In this document: positions 53,743 to 62,426 of the stretch, one piece after another
Layout of the letters: every line of letters begins with the position of its first letter
Numbering within the stretch: the first letter of the stretch is position 1
Assembly (NCBI RefSeq): GCF_000013665.1
Contig: NC_007912.1
Location: 2,280,501-2,344,500, forward strand
Source: Saccharophagus degradans 2-40
Lineage (GTDB): Bacteria; Pseudomonadota; Gammaproteobacteria; Pseudomonadales; Cellvibrionaceae
DNA length: 64,000 nucleotides
Direction of reading: 5' to 3'
Notes under the pieces: generated by a model
Database searches by the model: none
What the model was told of the DNA's origin: nothing
The model's input: only the letters and a program-made list of their open reading frames with translations
Translations under genes and position numbers: made by a program

Positions 53743-54357
53743 ATGGAATATATTAAAACGCGCAATGAACTTAGAACCGCTTTCGAAGCAACACACGATG
53801 TTGCCGAAAGGAAAGTTCTTCGGTTTATAGATGGGCACTCCCGCCGCTTCATTGAGAAATCTCCTTTTCTATTAATTGGGTCTCAGGACGCATCCGGTAA
53901 TGGTGACGTATCTCCAAAAGGTGATTTTCCCGGCTTTGTAAAAATCATAGACAAGAATACTCTTGCTATCCCTGATCGACCGGGAAATAACCGACTAGAT
54001 ACGTGGGAGAATATAATCGAAAACCCCGGCGTAGGCCTTATCTTTATGATTCCGGGTATGAATGAAACACTTAGAATTAATGGCCAGGCTCGTTTAACCC
54101 TTGACAAGGATCTTTGTTCGCAGATGCAGGTTAATAATCGTCCCGCAAAAGCCGTTCTAATCGTTAAAATTCTTGAAGTATACATGCATTGCGCTAAGGC
54201 TTTTATTAGATCTAAATTGTGGTCTCCAAATACCTGGTCTCCTCGGACTGATATGCCGACACTCGGGAAAATGCTGAAAGACCATGCGTCTCTATCTGAG
54301 ACGGCCAGCGAGTTAGATGATATTCTTGATAAGGCCTATCGAAACTCGCTTTGGTAA
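53743..54357 (+). CDS. Cassette 45: PPOX-class FMN-binding protein, 204 aa
   Basis: A pyridoxamine-phosphate-oxidase-like flavoprotein. SPFLLIGSQDASGNGDVSPKGDFPGFV (about 40-66), IPDRPGNNRLDTWENIIENPGVGLIFMIPG and LRINGQARL match the FMN-binding split barrel of the MSMEG_1061-type subfamily. Substrate unknown. AGGAAAAG lies before the ATG. An 80-bp leader separates it from the core. Confidence 0.83.
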   Translation: MEYIKTRNELRTAFEATHDVAERKVLRFIDGHSRRFIEKSPFLLIGSQDASGNGDVSPKGDFPGFVKIIDKNTLAIPDRPGNNRLDTWENIIENPGVGLIFMIPGMNETLRINGQARLTLDKDLCSQMQVNNRPAKAVLIVKILEVYMHCAKAFIRSKLWSPNTWSPRTDMPTLGKMLKDHASLSETASELDDILDKAYRNSLW

Positions 54358-54365
54358 ATACAATG

Positions 54366-54463
54366 CATAACAAAGTGTTCCTGTTGAAACTTTTTCCGTT
54401 GCTTCTTTTTGTGTATAGTAACACAAAAACATCCACACCAAAGTTCAACAGAACACGGCGTTA
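54366..54463 (+). repeat. attC 45 (single type)
   Basis: R'' CATAACAAAGTGTTCCTGTTGAAAC; right GTTCAACAGAACACGGCGTTA. Confidence 0.87.
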
Positions 54464-54489
54464 GGCACCCACAATTTTTAGGAGATAAA

Positions 54490-54855
54490 ATGAAGAAGTA
54501 TGGGTGGGGAATTTCAATCTTTTTCTCGTTGTTTATTTTGGCTGGGTCAGTCGCCCCAAAGTTCTTGGGCGCTCAAGTAGCAATCGATCCTCTTATTGAA
54601 ATTGGGTGGCCGCCTAAACATATCTACTTATTAGGATTTTTGGAGTTACTGTTTACAGTATTGTACTTGGTTCCGAGAACCTCGCTAATCGGAGCCGTAT
54701 TAATGACTGGTTATCTCGGTGGTGCACTGGCAAGTAATTTGCGTGTAGAGAGCCCTTTGTTTTCTCACACTCTATTTAGTGTATATCTCGGTGTATTTAT
54801 GTGGCTTTCTCTTTGGCTTAGAGATAATAATCTTAGAAAATATTTTCAATCTTAA
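54490..54855 (+). CDS. Cassette 46a: DoxX-like membrane protein, 121 aa
   Basis: Four helices (about 6-24, 47-63, 68-86 and 93-111). APKFLGAQ after helix 1 and LGFLELLFTVLYLVPRT with GAVLMTGYLGGALASNLR are typical of the DoxX-like family. Role uncertain. GGAG lies 5-6 bp before the ATG. It shares its cassette with the DUF4287 gene that starts 21 bp on. Confidence 0.82.
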   Translation: MKKYGWGISIFFSLFILAGSVAPKFLGAQVAIDPLIEIGWPPKHIYLLGFLELLFTVLYLVPRTSLIGAVLMTGYLGGALASNLRVESPLFSHTLFSVYLGVFMWLSLWLRDNNLRKYFQS

Positions 54856-54876
54856 TGAATTCAAATAGGTGAACAA

Positions 54877-55092
54877 ATGGCTAACCAAGAAAAAGTTAAA
54901 GGACCCGCGTCATACTTTCCCTCAATTGAAAAAAAATATGGGCACCCAATCGAGCATTGGTTAAATCTACTTACAAAGAACAAAAGCCTTAAACATATGG
55001 AGATGGTCTCCTGGTTAAAAGATGAGCACGGTCTTGGCCATGGGCATGCCAACGCGCTTGTTGCTTATTTTCGCAAAGAGAATGGTATATAG
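54877..55092 (+). CDS. Cassette 46b: DUF4287 protein, 71 aa
   Basis: VKGPASYFPSIEKKYGHPIEHW and HGLGHGHANALVAYFR are the DUF4287 signature. Small, soluble, function unknown. AGGTGA lies about 5 bp before the ATG. Two genes before one attC make this one of the few operon-like cassettes of the array. Confidence 0.85.
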   Translation: MANQEKVKGPASYFPSIEKKYGHPIEHWLNLLTKNKSLKHMEMVSWLKDEHGLGHGHANALVAYFRKENGI

Positions 55093-55097
55093 AATGC

Positions 55098-55209
55098 CTA
55101 ACAAACCGCTGCACACCGACACATACTGCTACGCTCGTTTTTGTGTGTCGCTGCGCGCCACTTTACACAAAAACGCTCTCCGCAGTATGTGCGGGTGGCC
55201 GGGGCGTTA
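55098..55209 (+). repeat. attC 46 (family D variant)
   Basis: R'' CTAACAAACCGCTGCACACCGAC; right GTGCGGGTGGCCGGGGCGTTA. Confidence 0.88.
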
Positions 55210-55216
55210 TGAGCCG

Positions 55217-55477
55217 TCAGTACTCGTAGTGATATCGCAATTGCGCAATGAGAAGTTGATCGTCTGAGACTTTATAAACGAATCTATGTTCATCATTAAT
55301 CCGTCGAGACCAGTAGCCAGAAAGGCTATGTTTGAGCGGTTCTAGCTTACCAATCCCATCAAAGGGATCTCGGGTTGTATTCTTAATTAGAGTGTTGATA
55401 CGCTTCAGCATCGCCTTATCGGTCTTTTGCCAATTTAGATACTCTTCCCAAGCCCTAGAAGAGAAGGTCTGCTTCAT
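55217..55477 (-). CDS. yoeB: Cassette 47b: YoeB toxin
   Basis: An 86-residue RelE-fold ribosome-dependent mRNA endonuclease. FSSRAWEEYLNWQKTDKAMLKRINTLI, GKLEPLKHSLSGYWSRRINDEHRFVYK and the C-terminal RYHYEY match YoeB, including the Glu, Arg, His and Tyr of the active site. It overlaps the antitoxin gene by 4 bp. Confidence 0.95.
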   Translation of the reverse strand: MKQTFSSRAWEEYLNWQKTDKAMLKRINTLIKNTTRDPFDGIGKLEPLKHSLSGYWSRRINDEHRFVYKVSDDQLLIAQLRYHYEY

Positions 55478-55725
55478 TCACTCAAGCTCCTTTCAGTTCC
55501 TTTGCCTGCCTCTAGTTCGGCTATAGACTCAAGTAAGTGCCTGGCATTGGCGGGAGAGCGCATAAGGTACGCGGTTTCTTCCATCGCTTGGTAGTCCGCA
55601 AGTGAGACCATAACAACGGGAGCCTCGCTTTTACGGGTAATAATGACCGGAGCATGGTCATTGCAGACTTTCTCCATAGTTTTTGCTAGGTTAGCTCTAG
55701 CGGCTGTGTAGCTTAAAGCGTCCAT
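55474..55725 (-). CDS. yefM: Cassette 47a: YefM antitoxin
   Basis: An 83-residue Phd/YefM antitoxin. SYTAARANLAKTMEKVCNDHAPVIITRK is the DNA-binding part and VVMVSLADYQAMEETAYLMRSP leads to the toxin-binding tail. It precedes yoeB on the minus strand and would repress the pair via the TGTACA repeats upstream. Such pairs are thought to stabilise cassette arrays. Confidence 0.95.
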   Translation of the reverse strand: MDALSYTAARANLAKTMEKVCNDHAPVIITRKSEAPVVMVSLADYQAMEETAYLMRSPANARHLLESIAELEAGKGTERSLSE

Positions 55726-55738
55726 ATTGTCCCCACCT

Positions 55739-55755
55739 GTACGTAAAACTGTACA
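55739..55755. promoter_or_regulatory. YefM-YoeB operator-like repeats
   Basis: TGTACG (55739) and TGTACA (55750) are spaced 11 bp apart, start to start, just upstream of yefM. E. coli YefM binds palindromes with a TGTACA core. Confidence 0.65.
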
Positions 55756-55769
55756 GAATTATAAGGGCC

Positions 55770-55881
55770 CATAACAAGGGTGTCAACCTGACGCCCAAAG
55801 GTACGCTGGTTTTGTCGTATGGCCTATGGCCATTTTTGCACAAATCCAGCTCCACTTCCGGTGCTGGTTACACCAGCGTTA
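55770..55881 (+). repeat. attC 47 (single type), right end of the array
   Basis: R'' CATAACAAGGGTGTCAACC; right GGTGCTGGTTACACCAGCGTTAGG. Confidence 0.86.
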
Positions 55882-55893
55882 GGACTCATTCTA

Positions 55894-55992
55894 ATGAAAT
55901 TAGAGCGTGTGATTTTAAGTGTCGAAGCGATTGTGATTCTACTGCCCGGTTGTATCGTAACGGTATTTTTGCCGTGGCTAATAACCCAGTAA
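55894..55992 (+). CDS. Short hydrophobic ORF after the last attC, 32 aa
   Basis: Starts MKLERVILSVEAIVILLPG and ends FLPWLITQ. It could be a small membrane peptide or the 5' stub of a cassette gene cut at the array edge. No attC follows, and no ribosome-binding site is clear. Confidence 0.35.
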   Translation: MKLERVILSVEAIVILLPGCIVTVFLPWLITQ

Positions 55993-56090
55993 AGACTCCC
56001 CCCGGCCGCTTTATTGGACTTAGGCTTGTATACACCTAAAAACCTTTTAGGCTACCATATGGTCGTAAATAATACGGCAGGAAAATACTT

Positions 56091-56879
56091 ATGAATTACA
56101 TCCTTAAAGCAGTATCACTTACTTTTGTGTGTGTGTTCCTGTTGGCTTGTGATAACAGCGAAGTGTCCGATGCGGATGATCTTCCTGAGGAAGATTTTAT
56201 CGATGACCAAGCTGAAGTGGTATATCACGATCCGTATATGGAATTCTGTCTTCAGGGGACTAGGCTTGATGTAGATCCTAATACGCTCACAGATGATGAC
56301 TGTATTTTTCGCACTGAAGGTCGCAATAGGGCGGACCTTACTGATCCAAAAGCTAATGCTTTTTTTGCAAATATTTCTGACTTTGATGCACTTGAGCAAG
56401 CGGGTATTGATAGTTTTGGGATTAATATAAAGCTTGGTCCGCAAGCGCCAAAGATAGAAACCGGCGTGTATTCAGTCGTTCCTTACTCGGTGTTGAGTAC
56501 TGAAGAGAAACCACTTCCTAATGTTATGGCTCATTTGCATGTTGTAGATGGTGATTCCCTGTTTAATGCTGTTATGAAGCCTGACGTTGAAAAGTTAAAG
56601 CAGAGTGGTTTTGTAACGCCTGCTGATTACCCCGCCTACGAAATAGTCTCTGCAACGCTAACAGTAACCAATGTTGAAGATATTCCGTTAGATGAAGATG
56701 AGAAAGAAAGTCAGGAATTACAGGCTAAAATGGGTATGCTCACCGGGCAGCAATACGTGAAGGGAACGTTTACTTTTTCTATTAAAAAGTTTGGGCCTAA
56801 TGGTTCGGACTTTGGCCCAGAAACATTTACCTTTGGTAGCCGTAATGATTGGGCTTATTTCCCTGAACTTCATAAATAA
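56091..56879 (+). CDS. Lipoprotein, 262 aa
   Basis: A lipoprotein signal ends in LLAC at residue 20, followed by an acidic linker (SDADDLPEEDFIDDQAEVV). The mature domain looks beta-rich: FGINIKLGPQAPKIETGVYSV, PNVMAHLHVVDGD and VKGTFTFSIKKFG. No named family. AGGA lies about 10 bp before the ATG. It is not a cassette. Confidence 0.7.
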   Translation: MNYILKAVSLTFVCVFLLACDNSEVSDADDLPEEDFIDDQAEVVYHDPYMEFCLQGTRLDVDPNTLTDDDCIFRTEGRNRADLTDPKANAFFANISDFDALEQAGIDSFGINIKLGPQAPKIETGVYSVVPYSVLSTEEKPLPNVMAHLHVVDGDSLFNAVMKPDVEKLKQSGFVTPADYPAYEIVSATLTVTNVEDIPLDEDEKESQELQAKMGMLTGQQYVKGTFTFSIKKFGPNGSDFGPETFTFGSRNDWAYFPELHK

Positions 56880-56952
56880 AAAAACCTAGTAGATTGGCCT
56901 CTGCGATTCTGCTGCGGCTCGCGTGGCTGGTATGTGTGCAAAAGGGATAAAC

Positions 56953-57450
56953 ATGAAAAATCAAGGAAAGCTGTATTTCTTTTGTGGCAAGATGGGGGCA
57001 GGGAAGTCTACTAGATCGCAGGTTGTGGCGGCTGAAAATGGTGCTGTCTTAATCTCTGAGGACGACTGGTTGTCGGCGCACTATCCAGCACAAATTCAAA
57101 CATTTGACGATTACATTAAGCTTTCAAACCTTATTAAACCATTCGTTAAAAAACACGTTCAAAAGCTACTGAATTTAGGTGTGAATGTTGTAATGGATTT
57201 TCCTGCAAATACTGTAAAGCAAAGAGCTTGGTTTAAGGCGTTGTGCTCTGAAGTGGGCAGTGAACACGAGCTTTGGTATTTAGACTTGAGTGATGAACAG
57301 TGTTTATCACAAATCGCTCGGCGTCGTGTTATGCATCCGGAAAGGGCTCACTTCGATACTGAAGCGGTTTTTCGTTATGTGACTCAGTATTTTGAAGTGC
57401 CTGAGATTAATGAAGATCTAAATGTGATAGATGTGACAAGAAGCCCTTAA
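56953..57450 (+). CDS. P-loop ATPase/kinase-like protein, 165 aa
   Basis: FFCGKMGAGKST (about 9-20) is a Walker A motif. ISEDDWL, VNVVMDFPANT and a late LSQIARRRV with paired Arg match the zeta-toxin/small-kinase-like AAA_33 fold. It is probably a nucleotide or small-molecule kinase; substrate unknown. AAAGGGA lies before the chosen ATG. An in-frame upstream start at 56923 is less likely. Confidence 0.78.
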   Translation: MKNQGKLYFFCGKMGAGKSTRSQVVAAENGAVLISEDDWLSAHYPAQIQTFDDYIKLSNLIKPFVKKHVQKLLNLGVNVVMDFPANTVKQRAWFKALCSEVGSEHELWYLDLSDEQCLSQIARRRVMHPERAHFDTEAVFRYVTQYFEVPEINEDLNVIDVTRSP

Positions 57451-57578
57451 TTGTAGTGGTTCAAGATTCGTTTATTTGTATTGTTTTCGACTGTTTTCCG
57501 CTAGAGTTTTATCTTTCGGCTTAAGTGTAGATGAAACTACTTTGCGGTATAGCCATAAATCAATCGGTTGGTTGACGC

Positions 57579-57636
57579 TAAAGCAGCTTTGTGTGTTTTA
57601 AGATAACGAGCCCTAAAGCTGCTTTAACGCGTTTTT
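57579..57636 (+). terminator. Possible terminator after the P-loop gene
   Basis: TAAAGCAGCTTT and TAAAGCTGCTTTA form an inverted repeat with a long loop, followed by CGCGTTTTTA. The long loop makes this weak. Confidence 0.4.
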
Positions 57637-57667
57637 AGTTTAAGTTGTAGTTCGTATCGTTGCTTAG

Positions 57668-58255
57668 TTAGAAGCTAGCAACAGATTCGGTAGGCTCTAT
57701 TACAAGCACAACTCGACGGTTTTGGGCGCGGCCCTGTTTGGTGTCGTTGTCGGCTACGGGGTTGCTTTCGCCTAGTGCCACTACATTATATTCCCTTGCT
57801 TCTACACCGTTGCTTTCTAAAAAGGCTTTTACGTTTTGGGCGCGCTCTTTAGATAGCTCTTGGTTGTATTCTTCTGGTCCGGTTGCGTCGGCAAATCCTT
57901 TAAGCACCACAACAATATTTTCGTTTTCTGATTTTTTAGCTTCGTTCGCTAATTTTTCAAGTTTCTGTTCCGCTTCGGCAGTTAATTCCTTTGAGTCGAA
58001 TTCAAAGTACACCACATCTTCTATGTGGGTTATTTCCTGCTTGGGTTGTTCTTGCTCTGCCGGCGTTTCAACGCTAACTACTGCTGATTTTCCGCCCGTG
58101 GCATTGTAAACGTCCTGATCTATTTTCATGGATACCAGTTCATAGTCGTTTTGGTTTTCGGTGCCGGCGGTATCTGTATTTGCTGTGCTGCAGCCAACTG
58201 TGAATGAAGTGGCTGATGCTATAACAATTAAACTCGCTAATGATTGAATACGCAT
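57668..58255 (-). CDS. OmpA-family lipoprotein, 195 aa
   Basis: A lipoprotein signal ends in VGC near residue 22. The C-terminal half is an OmpA/Pal peptidoglycan-binding domain: VVYFEFDSKELT, VVLKGFADATGPEEYNQELSKERAQNVKAFL and GRAQNRRVVL. It anchors the outer membrane to the wall. The start MRIQSL has GAGG 7-8 bp upstream; the longer frame is discounted. Confidence 0.87.
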   Translation of the reverse strand: MRIQSLASLIVIASATSFTVGCSTANTDTAGTENQNDYELVSMKIDQDVYNATGGKSAVVSVETPAEQEQPKQEITHIEDVVYFEFDSKELTAEAEQKLEKLANEAKKSENENIVVVLKGFADATGPEEYNQELSKERAQNVKAFLESNGVEAREYNVVALGESNPVADNDTKQGRAQNRRVVLVIEPTESVASF

Positions 58256-58482
58256 GGTTTTATCCTCGGTGGTGATTAATTTAACTTCCACGTGAGGTAT
58301 TGCGAGGAGTGTGCCAACTTATAAAAGGTGAGGTGGGTCACATAAAATGTGCAGGTTTGCCGAGTGCTGTATGGAAAAGCGTCGAGTTGCCTGTTTTTTA
58401 GCGTTGCTTTTGACAAAGCTTACAAGAAGTTTGTAAAAATTATAATTGTTAATATGGCTTAACGGTGGCAGGCCGTCGACAT

Positions 58483-59745
58483 CTAGGCGTCGACGGTTGA
58501 TTTTTTGGAATCTATAAAGTGTGCTATACGGCTAAATGTAAACCACTTTTCTATTAGGTAGTAGGTAAAAATACTGAAAACAAATGAAAACAATATGCCT
58601 AAGCCCGCTAATGCAAACAGTTGGGTTAAGCTAACTTGATTAATTTTTTGTTCGCCAAATAACAATGCAAATGCTGCGAATAAGAAAATAGGGTGGAATA
58701 GATACATGGAGTAACTACCCCTAGCGATAGGGAACAGCCATTTCGAGCTGAGTAGACGACTGGGAAACGATACTTGCTGTTTGGGTATAAGCACTACAAG
58801 TAATAAGCCCGCTGCCAATAAGGCGAATAACGTACGGCCAAACAGCATATTGAGTGTGTATAGGGTGTTTTGCACGGTGCTCATGGTTGTCTTGGGCTGG
58901 TAAATATTTACCGAGCTAATAACGGCCATTATGGCTATCGCTGCAATGCTGCCTATTAAAAACAATTTTTTGTGACGTTGGTAGTAAGAAGTACAAGCCT
59001 CTCGCTTGTTGTTCCAAAGCCAAGCCGCGGCGGCACCAAAAATAAATGCGGGTGCTCGAACGGCAGGTGATACATACAAGTATTGCATGTAGTAAATTTG
59101 GGTAGCCTTGTCTTTATTTGCAATTACATCTATTACAGATTGGGTTTGTAGTACTGGGTTTGTAAAGTAGAAGTAGCTTGTCCAAGTAAGCGAGAAGAGT
59201 ATTACTATTGCGGCAAAAAATACGGCTTGTGATGTACGTGTTAAAGCCAAAATTAGTAGGGGGAACACTGCGTAAAATTGAATCTCTACAGAGAGCGACC
59301 AGCTCCAAGGGATAATTATATTCTCTAGGTTCACTAAATTATTAAATGCAAAAATATTGCCTAATAAGGCTGGGTCCCAACCTTTGGATGCGACATGTAT
59401 GCCCAGCGCAAATAAGTAGATGGGATAAATACGTAGAAAACGTTTTAGGTAAAAACGCTTTAAGCATATGTGATCTGTTTGATAGTTTTCGCAAAACAAT
59501 TGGCTGCCAATCAAAAAAGCGCTTAGCACAAAGAATAAATCCACACCTAAGTCGCCGCGTCGTACCCAGCTTAAAACGGCGGGTAGGCTATTGCTAAACT
59601 CAATAAAGTTGCTCATCTCAGCCATACCGTACTGTAAAAAAAAGTAGGCATGAAAGGTGATTACCAGCATGACTGCTATAGCTCTTACGCCGTCTAGTGG
59701 GGCAAGGTATTGGCAGCTAGCTTGAGGGCGGAGAAAGAAGCGCAT
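58483..59745 (-). CDS. Acyltransferase 3 family membrane protein
   Basis: A 420-residue (454 if started at 59847) multi-pass membrane acyltransferase. LAPLDGVRAIAVMLVITFHAY holds the catalytic-type His near the start, followed by GDLGVDLFFVLSAFLIGSQL and RFLRIYPIYL, the standard family blocks. There are about ten helices. It probably O-acetylates a surface sugar. The start MRFFLRP is preferred because the longer frame extends into the divergent transporter's upstream region. Confidence 0.87.
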   Translation of the reverse strand: MRFFLRPQASCQYLAPLDGVRAIAVMLVITFHAYFFLQYGMAEMSNFIEFSNSLPAVLSWVRRGDLGVDLFFVLSAFLIGSQLFCENYQTDHICLKRFYLKRFLRIYPIYLFALGIHVASKGWDPALLGNIFAFNNLVNLENIIIPWSWSLSVEIQFYAVFPLLILALTRTSQAVFFAAIVILFSLTWTSYFYFTNPVLQTQSVIDVIANKDKATQIYYMQYLYVSPAVRAPAFIFGAAAAWLWNNKREACTSYYQRHKKLFLIGSIAAIAIMAVISSVNIYQPKTTMSTVQNTLYTLNMLFGRTLFALLAAGLLLVVLIPKQQVSFPSRLLSSKWLFPIARGSYSMYLFHPIFLFAAFALLFGEQKINQVSLTQLFALAGLGILFSFVFSIFTYYLIEKWFTFSRIAHFIDSKKSTVDA

Positions 59746-59949
59746 GTTTATTGGTCTTATAGTGTTAAAAATCGTTGGGGTGGCGAGGTCGTTACTAGTG
59801 GCTACTAAAACTTTGGCCAAATTTTGAGCTGGCATAAAAAACTGCATTGTACCACCAAATTGGGGTTTGGCAGCTTTTTAAGGCCGGGAATGGGTACAAT
59901 GCCCATCTTTATAATTAGCCTGCGGTTCATTGAAGAAGGTTTACCGTTT

Positions 59950-60807
59950 ATGAGTAATTCTCTGTCTGTTTTTGCGCTTACCCTTTTTGCGCTTATAGCG
60001 TTTGCCGCAAATTCTATTTTGTGCCGGTTGGCCTTGGGTGCAGAGCAGGTTGACCCAGCATCGTTTACCGCACTGCGCTTATTGGCGGGGGCAATCGCAC
60101 TTTATGCGTGTGTAACGTTACAGGCGCGACAAAGGCCCAAGCTCGTATTTAGGCCAGCAATGGCTGGGTTGCTATTTGGCTATGCGGCTTGCTTTTCGTT
60201 TGCTTATGTTTCTATGTCTACCGGTGCTGGGGCGTTGCTGCTATTTGGCGTAGTACAACTGACCATGCTGCTGGCATCTTGGTTAAAAGGTGAAGGCTTA
60301 ACCGGTAGGGTGTTGATGGGGACGGGGTTCGCCTTTTGTGGGCTTGTGTATTTGCTTTTACCCAGTGCAGAGGCGCCTTCGCTTACTAGCAGCATATTGA
60401 TGGTAGTGTCTGGCGTGGGTTGGGGGCTGTATTCGTTACTTGGTGTTGCTGCATCTCGGCCTTTGCTCATTACGTTAAGTAATTTTTGTTTTAGTTTGCC
60501 CTTGGCGGGGCTGTTGCTAATCGGTTTTTATGTTATTTCCGGCCATTGGCATTTAAGTGTATGGGGGGCGCTCTATGCGACTGCTTCTGGGGCGATTGCA
60601 TCGGGTTTGGGCTATGCCGTTTGGTATAAGGCGTTACCCTATTTAAAGGGTAAGAAAGCGGCTTCGGTGCAGTTATCTGTGCCCATTATTGCCGGTGTAG
60701 GTGGCTGGTTATTTATGACAGAGCCCCTAAGTGCGCGATTTTTAATAGCCAGCGTTGCAGTGCTGGGGGGCGTTTATATTGCTATATCGGCCAAAAATGT
60801 GAATTAA
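59950..60807 (+). CDS. EamA/DMT-family transporter, 285 aa
   Basis: Ten likely helices in two EamA repeats. The first repeat has NSILCRLAL and FTALRLLAGAIAL; the second has SGVGWGLYSLLGVAAS, ASGLGYAVWYKALPYL and SVPIIAGVGGWLFMTEPL. A metabolite exporter of unknown substrate. The start at 59950 fits the first helix; the longer frame to 59824 overlaps the upstream region and is rejected. Confidence 0.85.
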   Translation: MSNSLSVFALTLFALIAFAANSILCRLALGAEQVDPASFTALRLLAGAIALYACVTLQARQRPKLVFRPAMAGLLFGYAACFSFAYVSMSTGAGALLLFGVVQLTMLLASWLKGEGLTGRVLMGTGFAFCGLVYLLLPSAEAPSLTSSILMVVSGVGWGLYSLLGVAASRPLLITLSNFCFSLPLAGLLLIGFYVISGHWHLSVWGALYATASGAIASGLGYAVWYKALPYLKGKKAASVQLSVPIIAGVGGWLFMTEPLSARFLIASVAVLGGVYIAISAKNVN

Positions 60808-61000
60808 ATAAATCTAGCCTACTGGTATCCTTTTAGAGGTAATAAGTATGAATGGGGCTAGGAAGTGTGGGTTCTTACTCGGCTGAAGGGTAAATAAGTA
60901 CGCAGGGCAATAGATTCATGGGTTTGCGCAGTGCCATTGTTTTTGGTGGCCCTTTACACTGTGAGTATTAATACATATTGAGCATTAGATCGGGATAACT
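60808..61000. other. Intergenic region before gorA
   Basis: 193 bp; I see no gene or clear terminator. Confidence 0.4.
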
Positions 61001-62350
61001 ATGACTTTTGACTATGATTTTTTTGTAATTGGTGCAGGCTCGGGTGGCGTGCGTGCCAGTCGTATTGCGGCAGGCCTTGGTGCGAAAGTGGCGGTTGCCG
61101 AGGACACGTTTATGGGGGGCACATGCGTTAATGTTGGCTGTGTTCCTAAAAAGTTGTTTGTATACGCCTCGGAGTTTGCCGAGCATTTTGAAGCTGCGAA
61201 AGGGTTTGGCTGGCAACAAGTGGATGGCAGTTTCGATTGGCCGACATTACGTGATAACAAAACCAAAGAAATTGAGCGGTTAAATGGTATATACGAGCGC
61301 ATGCTGGGTGGGGCCAATGTAGAGGTTATTCATGGTCGCGCCACGCTGCTGGGCAATAATAAGGTTGGTATTGGCGATAAAGTTGTAACTGCAAAGCATA
61401 TTCTTATTGCAACGGGTGGTACACCTAAGTGGCCAACGTTCGAAGGCGCAGAGCACTGCATTACTAGCGATCAAATTTTCTATTTAGAAACCTTGCCCAA
61501 GCGCGTATTGGTGCAGGGTGGTGGTTATATTGCTGTGGAGTTTGCCGGTATTTTAAATGGGCTGGGTTGTGCTACAGAGCTCGCCTATAGAGGCCCTTTA
61601 TTTTTGCGTGGCTTCGATAGTGAAGTGCGGGAGTTTGTGGCTACCCAAATGGCCGAGAAGGGCGTGCAGCTTTCGTTTAATACCGATATAGAAAGTATTG
61701 CTAAGAATGACGATGGTTCGCTGACCGTTAGATTGAATAATGGCGAAGTGCGCGAAGTGGATGCGGTACTTAGCGCAATTGGTCGCGAGCCGCGTATTAA
61801 TGGTTTGGGGCTTGAAAATACCCAAGTAAAAACTGCAAAAAATGGTTTTATAGAGGTCGATAACAACTTTTTAACCGCGGACCCAAGCATTTATGCCGTA
61901 GGTGATGTGGTTGGCCGCATGCCTCTTACCCCTGTCGCGTTGGCTGAAGGTATGGCGTTAGCGCGTTACTTGTTTGACAACAAACCCATTGAGCTTAACT
62001 ATTCGAATATTCCCACGGCAGTATTTTGTCAGCCTAATATTGCGACTGTAGGGCTTACGCAGCAGCAAGCCGAAGAGCAATTTGGCGAAGTGTTGGTGTT
62101 TAAAAGCGATTTTAAAGCGCTTAAACACACGCTTTCTGGTTTAGCGGAGCGCACCTTAATGAAGCTAATAGTAGATAAAACTACCGATAAGGTTGTGGGG
62201 TGTCATATGGTGGGGCCAGATGCCGCTGAGATTATGCAGGGCATAGCTGTTGCTATTGTGGCCGGCGCAACCAAGCAGGATTTTGACAATACTATTGGTA
62301 TCCACCCAAGCGCAGCTGAGGAATTTGTTACTATGCGCAGCCCAGTTTAG
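61001..62350 (+). CDS. gorA: Glutathione-disulfide reductase
   Basis: A 449-residue FAD/NADPH enzyme that keeps glutathione reduced. FVIGAGSGGVRASRIAAGLG binds FAD, GGTCVNVGCVPKKLF near 40-54 holds the redox Cys pair, VQGGGYIAVEFAGIL and later Arg residues bind NADPH, and GIHPSAAEEFVTMR at the C-terminus supplies the His-Glu pair. Full length, single gene. Confidence 0.96.
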   Translation: MTFDYDFFVIGAGSGGVRASRIAAGLGAKVAVAEDTFMGGTCVNVGCVPKKLFVYASEFAEHFEAAKGFGWQQVDGSFDWPTLRDNKTKEIERLNGIYERMLGGANVEVIHGRATLLGNNKVGIGDKVVTAKHILIATGGTPKWPTFEGAEHCITSDQIFYLETLPKRVLVQGGGYIAVEFAGILNGLGCATELAYRGPLFLRGFDSEVREFVATQMAEKGVQLSFNTDIESIAKNDDGSLTVRLNNGEVREVDAVLSAIGREPRINGLGLENTQVKTAKNGFIEVDNNFLTADPSIYAVGDVVGRMPLTPVALAEGMALARYLFDNKPIELNYSNIPTAVFCQPNIATVGLTQQQAEEQFGEVLVFKSDFKALKHTLSGLAERTLMKLIVDKTTDKVVGCHMVGPDAAEIMQGIAVAIVAGATKQDFDNTIGIHPSAAEEFVTMRSPV

Positions 62351-62426
62351 TTTGGGCTGGCAGAGTGTGTGGCTCAGCAAGCGTTTTAATAAGGTTTGAG
62401 TGTGAAATAACGAAGCGCCTATTCAC

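Larger units (their letters stand above)
24756..55881 (+). mobile_element. Chromosomal integron cassette array without visible integrase (CALIN), 47 attC sites
   Basis: Forty-seven attC sites in one orientation separate 47 cassettes. Each has an R'' side reading (C/T)AACA, imperfectly self-complementary arms and an R' side reading GCGTTA. Gene cassettes almost all read on the plus strand, toward their attC. An intI gene should lie left of the first cassette, but lolE and a 136-residue gene occupy that place and no tyrosine recombinase is found in the window. Site families by my reading: A about 135 bp (20 sites), B about 113 bp (5), C about 125 bp (4), D about 112 bp (5), E about 110 bp (2), plus 11 single types. 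Confidence 0.93.
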
